From NCBI RefSeq assembly GCF_000205025.1, contig NZ_GL883675.1:1-64000 (forward strand): a stretch of DNA of 64,000 bases, written 5' to 3'. Source of the stretch: Parasutterella excrementihominis YIT 11859. Lineage in GTDB: Bacteria; Pseudomonadota; Gammaproteobacteria; Burkholderiales; Burkholderiaceae_F. Below, piece by piece: positions 1 to 7,272 of this stretch. A program made the translations under genes and the position numbers. The first letter of the stretch is position 1. Every line of letters starts with the position of its first letter. The notes beneath the pieces were generated by a model that worked only from the letters and a program-made list of their open reading frames with translations, had not been told where the DNA came from and did not search any database.

Positions 1-301
1 ACTTTTAGTGCCCTAGTTTCGCAATTTTTCAGAAAACGATTCGCTGCATTACTTACGAGTCTTTTTTCTTCAGAAAATTCTGGGAAAACCTTTCATCTGC
101 TGTGTCCTTTTAGCCGCCAAACTAAAACCTCGACCGCTTCTCCTGATTGCGCTCATTAGCCGGCGCCAGAACGATTTTCAAACAAGCCCGCGTCCATCCG
201 ATTGGGAAATTTTTCGAAAATTAGCACAATCTTTTCAGACTAAAACTCCTGTATGAAGTATCCTTAGGTAAACGAAAACCCTGATTTCCTAAATAACAAC
301 T
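1..301. other. AT-rich stretch without a recognisable gene
   Basis: I see no open frame with family character and no RNA gene in this stretch. It is rich in A/T runs and probably carries the promoter of the lipoprotein gene that follows, but I could not pick a convincing -35/-10 pair. The start codon at 302 has no clear Shine-Dalgarno sequence. Confidence 0.4.
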
Positions 302-1399
302 ATGAAAATATTTGTCCGCAAAAATATTCTTCTCTCCTTCTCAGTAGTTGCCGCCCTCCTGCTTTCTGCATGCTCAATGGATCCGGACGTCGAAATCACC
401 AATGAAAACGTTAAAGACGCCGTCAGCAGCCTCTCAAAAGCAGATGCAGCCAAAGTAGCCGCTCTCGGCGGGGACAAATATCTTCTTGGTAAAACCTTAA
501 ATAAGGTGAGCAAGCAGCTGCCTGCCGATTACTACAATTATGAGATCAACGAGTTGGTTGAACACGCCCGTTTGAATCGAAATTTCAATCTTGCTCAGGC
601 TAATAAAGGAGAACTTACTCCCGAGACGGTCAGATCAGATTTTGCTGAAAGTCCCGAAGAAAAGTCTATTGAGATCTCTGAAATCAGCATGCAAGACCAT
701 TATTTAAGAGCTCTCAGAACCGAACTTAAACGACCTTTGCCTTTAGGCACTGCCACCCTCGGAAAAGGCGTTCTGACGTGCAGAAAAAAAGACAACCTGA
801 TTGCGCTTGACGAACTGGAATCTCAAAACGCAGAAGCCTTCAAAAAAGAAAAAGCCCGCAAACTCAGACGTAAAGAATGTCATGAGATGAAACGTCCGGC
901 AAAATTAACGCTTCGCGCAGAAGAAAAGGGTTTCGGTGGAAAAACTATTTTTAGAACGGCAAGAGGCTGGGTGGATGCAAGAGATCTGACAGACAGGACA
1001 CCGGCCGAAGAATTAGCCAAGATGAGAGAAGAAGCCCAGGAAAAACTGACTTATCTGAAGAACCATCCTGCTCCTCAGTTCTATCATGTCTTCAGACCTC
1101 TTCTTGATATTTCCGCAAAGAATCCGACACGAATCAAATTAGCCCAAAAAGCGATTCTTATCAATATGGCTCAGCATAAGGAGTCTTGGGATCAGGCAAC
1201 TGCACGCTTCGTGCAGGAACAACGAGACTTCGCTCGGTCAGAATATTCCTGCTCCTTCGAAAAAGACTGCTCTGAAAATCAAAAAGGCAACCTCAGAATG
1301 GCTTACTACATTCATACAGCTGCCCCGAAGAACGTAAAAGTCGGCACGCTACCTTGTGAAATTTCTAACGTCTCAGGTTGCCGAAATTTCACGAACTAA
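302..1399 (+). CDS. Putative outer-membrane or periplasmic lipoprotein of unknown function
   Basis: This 365-residue protein begins with a basic N-terminus, a hydrophobic stretch and a lipobox of the form LLSAC, so signal peptidase II should cleave before Cys24. The residue after the cysteine is Ser, which in Proteobacteria favours transfer to the outer membrane. The mature part is hydrophilic and rich in Lys and Glu. It has six further cysteines: three are spread through the middle (within the stretch about residues 155-200) and the rest lie in the last 60 residues, where paired disulfides are possible. I recognise no enzymatic motif or named family. The gene stands alone and ends at a strong bidirectional terminator shared with the convergent XRE regulator gene. 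Function unknown. Confidence 0.8.
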   Translation: MKIFVRKNILLSFSVVAALLLSACSMDPDVEITNENVKDAVSSLSKADAAKVAALGGDKYLLGKTLNKVSKQLPADYYNYEINELVEHARLNRNFNLAQANKGELTPETVRSDFAESPEEKSIEISEISMQDHYLRALRTELKRPLPLGTATLGKGVLTCRKKDNLIALDELESQNAEAFKKEKARKLRRKECHEMKRPAKLTLRAEEKGFGGKTIFRTARGWVDARDLTDRTPAEELAKMREEAQEKLTYLKNHPAPQFYHVFRPLLDISAKNPTRIKLAQKAILINMAQHKESWDQATARFVQEQRDFARSEYSCSFEKDCSENQKGNLRMAYYIHTAAPKNVKVGTLPCEISNVSGCRNFTN

Positions 1400-1414
1400 C
1401 TCAAGGCATTCCTT

Positions 1415-1443
1415 AAAAACGCTCGAAATTATCGAGCGTTTTT
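1415..1443. terminator. Bidirectional rho-independent terminator
   Basis: A perfect 12-bp inverted repeat (AAAAACGCTCGA, five-base loop, TCGAGCGTTTTT) gives a stem with A/T-rich ends on both sides. It can terminate the lipoprotein gene on the plus strand and the XRE gene on the minus strand. The stop codon of the XRE gene (1429-1431) lies in the loop. Confidence 0.85.
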
Positions 1444-1845
1444 CACATCCGCAGGAGGAACAATCTTTTGAGTACGGCTAGACTTCATAGCTTCCTGTTT
1501 TTGAACGGAAGCCGCATGGAGACCCTCAGCAACTCTGAGCAGGACTTGACGGTCTCTTCTTGAAAGCTGAGATATCACCGAGTCCTCTGAGATCAAACTC
1601 CTCGCCCCGCTTTTATCGTCGGTGCGGCCCAGAAGGTAATCGGTAGAAACGTTCAGTGAATTGGCAAGACGCACTAAAGCGTAAAGCGTCGGAGATCTTG
1701 AACTGCCCTGATTCTCATAAAGAGAAAGAACCGGCTGAGGTATCGCGCTCAGACTCGAGAGCTCGGCTTGAGTAAGGTTGTTTTCGTGTCTAAGCTGTAA
1801 AAGCCTCTGACAAAGTGTTCTTCTAATTTTAGGATCGGATCCCAT
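1429..1845 (-). CDS. XRE-family helix-turn-helix transcriptional regulator
   Basis: This is a 138-residue protein with a Cro/C1-type DNA-binding domain at about residues 10-72. The signs are the RLLQLRHENNLTQAELS opening, a recognition-helix region around residues 35-50, and the closing LANSLNVSTDYLLG. The remaining 65 residues are polar and probably serve in dimerisation or ligand sensing. The start is backed by a strong Shine-Dalgarno (AGGAGG) a few bases upstream. It is convergent with the lipoprotein gene and divergent from rpiA. A likely own promoter lies about 110 bases upstream. Targets cannot be told from sequence; autoregulation is the usual behaviour of such small regulators. Confidence 0.85.
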   Translation of the reverse strand: MGSDPKIRRTLCQRLLQLRHENNLTQAELSSLSAIPQPVLSLYENQGSSRSPTLYALVRLANSLNVSTDYLLGRTDDKSGARSLISEDSVISQLSRRDRQVLLRVAEGLHAASVQKQEAMKSSRTQKIVPPADVKNAR

Positions 1846-2214
1846 TCTTCCTCCTGTCCTGTTCAGGCAAACGGAAATCTTATCACGTTAATTGGCTATT
1901 TGTTCGCAATAAAGACCCTGTAGTAAAACCTCATTTAAATAATTTTTTCCTTTTCTTTTATAGTGATACACGATTTTAGTACAAAAAAATAACTTACAAA
2001 TAAATCCAAAATACGGGATATTTGTACCTTCCCTACCAATTTTACTAATTTTCGAGTCCCCCACTCCGCATCTTTTTCAGCAATCCTCTCAAAAAAGCAT
2101 CAACCGCCATTCGCTTCTCAAAATGTAGTTAGATTCATCGGATATGCCCTCTCCCATAGCTAAAATATCCTCGACATGCGCTTTCAAGCGCCTCTTTTTA
2201 TTTCGGGAAAAACA
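1846..2214. other. Divergent intergenic region between the XRE regulator and rpiA
   Basis: No gene is seen here. The region is AT-rich and holds the promoters for the divergent genes. Two inverted heptamers, GTACAAA near 1979-1985 and TTTGTAC near 2030-2036, could be operator half-sites for the XRE protein, though the spacing of about 45 bases between them is long. Confidence 0.4.
1957..1984 (-). promoter_or_regulatory. Possible sigma-70 promoter of the XRE gene
   Basis: Read on the minus strand there is TTGTAC, a 16-base spacer and TATAAA. The match to the -35/-10 consensus is fair, and it would give a leader of about 105 bases before the XRE start codon. This is inferred from sequence only. 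Confidence 0.35.
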
Positions 2215-2910
2215 ATGGAATTACAGAATCAACTTAAGCAGATGGCTGCCAAAGCTGCCCTCGAATATGTTGTCGAGGGAGAATATCTTGGCGTAGGCAC
2301 CGGAACAACGGTAGGATTTTTCATCACTGAATTAGCTACTTCCGGTAAAAAAGTAAAGGGCTGCGTTTCCAGTTCGGAAGCCACGACCCGACAGCTTCTC
2401 GCCTACGGCATTCCTGTCTGCGATTTGAATGATATCGTTGATTACCTTCCTGTTTATATTGACGGATGCGATGAAATTGACGGCAATTTCTGCATGATCA
2501 AAGGCGGCGGCGGAGCACTAACACGCGAGAAGATTGTCGCTCAGGCATCTGAAAAATTTGTCTGTATCGCTGACGAAAGCAAGGTTGTAAAACAGCTCGG
2601 TGCTTTCCCTCTTCCTTTAGAGGTCATCCCGATGGCTGTGAGCTCTGTCTCCAGAGCAATGGAAGATTTAGGCGGTCATCCGGTTGTTCGTGATTTCATT
2701 ACGGACAACGGCAACAACATCATCGATGTGCACGGTCTTCAGATTAAAGAACCGCAGCTGTTGGAAAACGCCATCAACAAAATTCCGGGCGTTGTAACCT
2801 GCGGCATTTTTGCTCACAGAGGCGCCGACGTCCTCCTCGTTGCTTCGGAAGCAGGTATTAAAGTTACAAAGCCCAAGAAAAGCTTCTTCTCTTCACGAAA
2901 AGCTAAATAA
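2215..2910 (+). CDS. rpiA: Ribose-5-phosphate isomerase A
   Basis: RpiA interconverts ribose 5-phosphate and ribulose 5-phosphate in the non-oxidative pentose phosphate pathway in the cytosol. The family motifs are clear: [11 protein letters not shown] (phosphate loop), [18 protein letters not shown] (catalytic Asp region), [11 protein letters not shown] (catalytic Lys region) and VHGLQI near the end. An upstream in-frame ATG at 2176 exists, but the start at 2215 gives 231 residues, in line with the E. coli enzyme (219), and is preceded by a weak purine-rich site. The C-terminus carries about ten extra basic residues ending RKAK. The gene is single and followed by a terminator. Confidence 0.93.
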   Translation: MELQNQLKQMAAKAALEYVVEGEYLGVGTGTTVGFFITELATSGKKVKGCVSSSEATTRQLLAYGIPVCDLNDIVDYLPVYIDGCDEIDGNFCMIKGGGGALTREKIVAQASEKFVCIADESKVVKQLGAFPLPLEVIPMAVSSVSRAMEDLGGHPVVRDFITDNGNNIIDVHGLQIKEPQLLENAINKIPGVVTCGIFAHRGADVLLVASEAGIKVTKPKKSFFSSRKAK

Positions 2911-2930
2911 CTAAAGTTCTATGTCGAGGG

Positions 2931-2959
2931 AGCGGCGCTAAAGCGCCGCTCTTTTGTTT
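2931..2959. terminator. Terminator after rpiA
   Basis: An 8-bp GC stem (AGCGGCGC / GCGCCGCT) with a TAAA loop is followed by CTTTTGTTT. It ends rpiA and touches the stop codon of the convergent SIMPL gene. Confidence 0.8.
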
Positions 2960-3668
2960 AGTCGTTCAAGAAATATTCAACTGTCGTTACGACGCGAACA
3001 TTCTTTATGAAGGGCGTATTGTCATCTCTATCGGTAATAGAGAAGACGCCTTGGTTAGCCCTTCTGATCTTCCCGAGTTTTGAGCCGGAGTCTTCAGCGA
3101 ATTTTTTAGCTGCTTCCTTAGCGTTTTTCGTCGCAATCTCGATCATCTTTGGCTTGATTTCGTTCAAACCGGTAAACGAATAATTGATCATATAGCTATA
3201 GTCGTTCGTCAGAGCAACACCTTGCTTCAGAAGCTCTCTCTGGGCCTCCATAAGCTTCCGAACTGTGTCTACTTTGTCCGTCGCAATCGTGATGACCTGA
3301 GTGATAATGTAGCGGAAAGGCGGCCGGTTAGGCCCGTAATTATTTGCCAAAGTATCGTTAACTTTTGGCGCAGCTAACGAGATTTCAGAAGGGTCAATTC
3401 CTCCTTTCTTTAAAAAGTCAAAAACAGTGTCTTGCTTTTTCTCCAGGTTGTCATAAACCGTAGCGAGGTCATTGCCCATTTCATTAAAGCTCAGCGGCCA
3501 AATGACATGATTTGCTTTGACTTCTTTTTCGCAAAGACCCTTAACCGTCACGATGCGGTCTTTGTTTAAAAGTGCATTGACACCGTCCCCTACTTGGTTT
3601 CCGAAGAGGGCAATACCGCCTATGAACCCGGCGGCCAGGATAATGCTGGGAATTATTTTTCCTTCCAC
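2958..3668 (-). CDS. SIMPL-domain (DUF541) membrane-anchored protein
   Basis: This 236-residue protein has one N-terminal hydrophobic helix (about residues 6-25), so it is probably anchored in the inner membrane with the rest in the periplasm. The body matches the SIMPL/DUF541 pattern: an early VKGLCEKEVKA strand, a middle section with YIITQVITIAT, and AKKFAEDSGSKLGKIRRANQGVF followed by a closing beta strand. Members such as E. coli YggE have been tied to oxidative stress, but the biochemical role is unknown. The start codon is GTG, chosen because it begins just before the hydrophobic helix. It lies 25 bases after the DJ-1/PfpI gene and is probably co-transcribed with it. Confidence 0.82.
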   Translation of the reverse strand: MEGKIIPSIILAAGFIGGIALFGNQVGDGVNALLNKDRIVTVKGLCEKEVKANHVIWPLSFNEMGNDLATVYDNLEKKQDTVFDFLKKGGIDPSEISLAAPKVNDTLANNYGPNRPPFRYIITQVITIATDKVDTVRKLMEAQRELLKQGVALTNDYSYMINYSFTGLNEIKPKMIEIATKNAKEAAKKFAEDSGSKLGKIRRANQGVFSITDRDDNTPFIKNVRVVTTVEYFLND

Positions 3669-3693
3669 GACCTATTCTCTCTTAACTTAGTTA

Positions 3694-4473
3694 CTAATTT
3701 TGAAGTGCGGTACGAATCGCATCACCTACGGCCATCGCCGACATCGGATTCTGTCCGGTGATCACTCTATTATTAACAACGACATGAGACTGGAAGTTAT
3801 CCGAACACTGAAATTTGGCTCCATGTTTTACTAAAGCAGTTTCCAGAGCAAACGGGACGACCTTATCTAAACCAATACCCTTTTCTTCCGAATTTGTAAA
3901 GCTGTTGATTTTCTTTCCGTCCACAAGATACTTGCCGTTTGAAAGTTTCACATTTACTAAAGCGGCCGGTCCGTGGCAAACAGCAGCAACCACACCGCCG
4001 TTTTCATAAATCTTAGAAGTTATGGCAGCTAATTCTTTATTGTCGGGAAAGTCCCACATGACGCCATGGCCACCGGCAAAAAAGACAGCCTTATATTCTT
4101 CGGGTTTAACCTCAGACGGTTTCATGGTGAAATTGATTTTTCTCTGTGCAGAAAGATCCTGCGCAAAAGCCTTATTAATCGGATCGGAAGCGTCCTGTCC
4201 TTCGACAGGGCATTCGCCGCCCTGAGGACTGACGAAATCAATTTCGTACCCTGCGTCCTTCAATACTTTCCAGGGATGTGTCACTTCTGAGAGCCAGTAG
4301 CCCGTCTTTTTACCTGTGTTTCCCAGTTCTCCATGACTGGTAATTACGAAAAGAATTTTTCCGGACGTTTTTGGTTTTTCCTCAGGAACTGCCGCAGCCG
4401 AAGTTCCTCCAGCGGCCGCTGCAATAGGCATACAAGTTAAGAACGACAATGCGTTCCTACGCAACATTCTCAT
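3694..4473 (-). CDS. Exported DJ-1/PfpI-family (Hsp31-like) protein
   Basis: The 259-residue product belongs to the class I glutamine amidotransferase-like superfamily. After a probable signal peptide (basic start, hydrophobic stretch and an Ala-rich AXA-type site near residue 28) comes the Hsp31-like core: ITSHGELGNTGKKTGYWLSE (Glu63), FFAGGHGVMWDF and the nucleophile elbow AVCHGPAAL with Cys166. Family members act as glyoxalases, chaperones or protein deglycases; the substrate cannot be told. A longer frame reaches 4581, but the start at 4473 has a GAGGAG site seven bases upstream and gives a proper signal peptide. Periplasmic location is unusual for this family. It is likely in one unit with the SIMPL gene. 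Confidence 0.85.
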   Translation of the reverse strand: MRMLRRNALSFLTCMPIAAAAGGTSAAAVPEEKPKTSGKILFVITSHGELGNTGKKTGYWLSEVTHPWKVLKDAGYEIDFVSPQGGECPVEGQDASDPINKAFAQDLSAQRKINFTMKPSEVKPEEYKAVFFAGGHGVMWDFPDNKELAAITSKIYENGGVVAAVCHGPAALVNVKLSNGKYLVDGKKINSFTNSEEKGIGLDKVVPFALETALVKHGAKFQCSDNFQSHVVVNNRVITGQNPMSAMAVGDAIRTALQN

Positions 4474-4695
4474 TTTTAATCTCCTCATTATCGAGTTATT
4501 TTGGATTGTATTTCTCGGGATAACCCTTAAATTTGCACTTCTCCCACAATGGGAAAAAATTAAAAGAAAAATAATTTTCAAAATCTTTTATATTGCAATC
4601 AGGGCGTTGGACTATCTTGGAGGAATTATTCAAAATTTTTACATTCAATCGAGATGACAAGTATTTTTTTTTCCTATAGAATTCAATTCTCTTTT

Positions 4696-4786
4696 GGAGA
4701 GGTGGCCGAGTGGTTTAAGGCGCACGCCTGGAAAGCGTGTAAACCCTTTAAAGGTTTCGGGGGTTCGAATCCCCCCCTCTCCGCCA
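4696..4786 (+). tRNA. tRNA-Ser (anticodon GGA)
   Basis: This is a 91-base class II tRNA with a seven-base acceptor stem (GGAGAGG with CCTCTCC), a five-base anticodon stem (CACGC/GCGTG), anticodon GGA at 4730-4732, a long variable arm and a GGTTCGAATCC T-loop. The CCA end is encoded at 4784-4786. The gene reads UCC and UCU codons. Its 3' end borders a degenerate AT-rich region, as is common where integrases have used a tRNA gene as target. Confidence 0.96.
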
Positions 4787-5549
4787 ATCACTTCTTTGCA
4801 TACGTTCGTATGTGACCCGACACCTAAAATCCCCTTTATTACGAAGCCTTCGTAATGACTACCTTGCGTATGGAGTTTCTTACAGCCGTGATTAAACGGT
4901 CACTTAGACGGTCACCTGTTTTCTAAATTGGTCTCCTGGAAATATTATTTCTCGGTTCAGAAGTGGAATTAGTTATAAATAAAACTCGGCAAATCCTATT
5001 CAAAATGTCGTTTGTGCTGCGAATTTTTATAACCCCTCTAACATAGCTATCAACCAGATTATTCAAAAAGCACACATAGGAAAGATGCTTGCTGTCTGAA
5101 TTAATCCCATCGACAATGAAAAAACAGAAAAAGCATCTCCTCTCAGAACAGACAGAATCGCTGGTAGTCGCTTTGAGTCTTGGATAAAAGACGGCTGCTC
5201 TGAAACAAAAAAGAGGATAAAGAAACCATGAAGCCCAATGGGCTAATAGATAGCTTATGACAAAGAAAAGTGGAACGAGAATATGTTGATTTAACCAAGT
5301 TCATAGCTCTGACGGCTTAGGCCATTCCATTAAAAAATTAGCCGAAACGTTATATCCCAGAATATCAAAGTGAAGAGAGTTGGTTATAGGAAAAGTCAAT
5401 CACAGCTTCTAACTTTGACTCAACCACCCTAGAAGAAATTTTCCGACTTAAAAGAGGAGCCCATTCGGGCAGACGTTCTTTAAGCCAATTGGCAGTCATT
5501 TTCGTGCATATTGCGGTGGTAAGCGTTCTCTTCAGAACAAGGAGTTAAT
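4787..5549. other. Degenerate AT-rich region downstream of tRNA-Ser
   Basis: No intact gene is visible. Short open stretches in different frames are broken by stops, as expected of decayed coding DNA. An 8-bp direct repeat ACGGTCAC occurs at 4896-4903 and 4908-4915. I found no integrase motif and no second copy of the tRNA 3' end in the window. The stretch probably belongs to the same island relic as the broken PLD gene that follows. Confidence 0.5.
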
Positions 5550-6660
5550 ATGGCGTCAAAATATTTGATTTACAAAAACAGAAAAAATGAATTTAAAAAA
5601 TTATTGGACAGAGCGGTCAAATTAGATATTGTGTCAGCCTTTGTCTCAAGAAACGATATCTTCAATGACACCATTGAGAGAGCTAAAGATGGAAAACTAA
5701 CGGTCAGGCTTCTTGCTGGAATAAGCAATGCTATTTCTGACCCCGATGTTCTGCTTAAAAAGCTCCTAACATTGAAATAAGAGTACTTTCTGAAAACATA
5801 TCAGAAAATAAAAAAATGGGGTTTTCCACCCAAAAATCTATATATTCACTGATCACTCTGGTAAAAAAAGAGTTCCTTTAGGAAGTGCAAATTTCACAAA
5901 TGGAGAGTTACAAAAAAACGAGGAGATTCTCCTTCTCCTTGAAAACCCAGATTTGATAGATGAAATTTCCGATTATTTTGAAGGGCTATGGCAGCAAACC
6001 TTCCTTTTTGAAGACGCTGACAATAGTTACAGGAACTTACACGTTAGACAAAGAAGCCAAAGGATGAATATAGACAAAAATCTCTCAAAACAACCAGTTA
6101 AAAATAGAACACTTTCTTTAATGCTCACAGATTCATTAGAATTGCAAAAAATCATTCTCTAAATATTGTCGATTACTCGAAGAAGCAAAATCACAGCATG
6201 AGTCAGGTCTTGGTCTCAAAGTAGCACTTGATACAATCGGCGAAATGCACGATCTACTCCTTCACCACAAAGGAACTTACACAAAAGAAGAAGTTAATAA
6301 ACTTACAGGCACTTCTGATCCTTACATGATATTAGGTAGCCAAGAACGTTGGCCACTCAACACGCATATCATTGAAGAAGATGGCAAGCGGGTTTTGTGG
6401 ATATTGAGAGATTTTGCATCTAGAGAACTTCCAAAGAACTCTCAAGAAAAGAAAATAAAGTTCTAGAAGTTTTAGAACAATTGACAAATATTCCCTCCCT
6501 GAGGAGTGGAATATCACGTTCTAGCCGACTGATGGCTATAGCCAGACCAGATGTTGCTTTTTCTTACAACGGTCGATCAAAAGAAACTTTGGACTTCTTA
6601 GTTGGAATTGAAGACTCTGATGCTCAAAACTCAAAGAAAAAATTGAAAACTATGGGTTAA
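5550..6660 (+). pseudogene. Decayed PLD-family (HKD) nuclease-like gene, multiply frameshifted
   Basis: The pieces fit one ancestral protein of at least 370 residues split over all three forward frames. Piece one is 5550-5780 and ends around a LLAGISNAISDPDVLLKK segment. A short piece from 5768 reads NIEIRVLSE. Piece three, 5824-6162, has the HKD core: FHPKIYIF (HxK) followed by PLGSANFTNGE. Piece four, about 6161-6466, reads GLGLKVALDTIGEMHDLLLHH. Piece five, 6454-6660, ends with SRLMAIARPDVAFSYNG. PLD-domain proteins of this form include restriction-type nucleases; the SRLxAxARPD tail resembles a helical DNA-binding end seen in some of them, which I hold only loosely. At least three frame changes make the gene non-functional. 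Confidence 0.7.
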
Positions 6661-6743
6661 TACTCGACTGGGTCTAGACTCAACCGTGGTACCTCCAATT
6701 GTGGTACGGGTTTAAATAGTGAAGAAAAGGCAATTGGAAATAA

Positions 6744-6863
6744 AGGGCCGCAGTCATTGATTTTTTAGTCTACGACTATCATGGTGATTATGAGAAAGGC
6801 CTTAAGGGAAGGATTTTATATTTCCTACAGGGAGGCACTCTTGAAGATGATAGTCAAGTATAA
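6744..6863 (+). pseudogene. Short remnant of a coding sequence
   Basis: An open stretch without a start codon reads VIDFLVYDYHGDYEKGLKGR and ends at a stop at 6861. It follows directly on the broken PLD gene and precedes a terminator-like hairpin, so it may be its ancient C-terminus or a second decayed gene. No family is recognised. Confidence 0.3.
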
Positions 6864-6899
6864 AAAAGATGCTCCTTTTGTAAGGTCTTAAAGAATTGC

Positions 6900-6938
6900 C
6901 GCACACTTGGTGTGTACCTAAGTGTGCGTGGTTTTTAC
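6900..6938 (+). terminator. Terminator-like hairpin at the end of the decayed region
   Basis: The arms CGCACACTT (6900-6908) and AAGTGTGCG (6920-6928) pair perfectly, with further GG/CC pairing inside, and are followed by TGGTTTTTA. It has the form of a rho-independent terminator and probably once ended the decayed transcription unit. Confidence 0.6.
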
Positions 6939-7272
6939 TACTCAAGCAATAGGAAGCGCCGGTACGTGCTGGCGGAACTCGTACATCTACGGCCAGTCCA
7001 CCAGCAACCTCGATGGGTCTGTTTTTTTAGCCGCTCGTCAATAGTCTATGAAGAGGGAGAAAAAATCCGCGCAAGTTTTAGCGACGCTCTTTGCGAAGTT
7101 GAATTTGCGACTATTCCTAGAAACTAACTTAAAACTTTCAGCCTGGTAAGAACACAAGGCTTGCTCCTAGGAGTGGCATAATTAAGAACTACTGATTTGT
7201 ATCTTTTAATGAACAAATCTAAAGGCGCTTCACTATAGAAGGCCTCAAATATAAATTTATAGAAAGATTGCC
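6939..7272. other. Non-coding leader of the sensor kinase gene
   Basis: No supported gene is seen. Fragments such as a frame reading through 6950-7040 look like decayed coding DNA. A GTATCT hexamer at 7199-7204 matches a half-site type that recurs in the gap between the kinase and its response regulator. Confidence 0.35.

Noticed and set aside
4896-4915. Direct repeat ACGGTCAC as a possible CRISPR or att repeat
   Set aside because: Only two 8-base copies 12 bases apart; no spacer-repeat array and no tRNA match.
5097-5099. In-frame TGA in an open stretch near 5040-5220 read as possible recoding
   Set aside because: The surrounding stretch has no family character and more stops follow; decay is the simpler reading.
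6912-7127. A 71-codon frame beginning inside the terminator hairpin
   Set aside because: It begins in the hairpin loop and lacks a ribosome site; better read as decayed DNA.
4787-7272. An integrase or transposase gene in the tRNA-Ser region
   Set aside because: No tyrosine or serine recombinase motif and no DDE motif was found in any frame, nor terminal inverted repeats.
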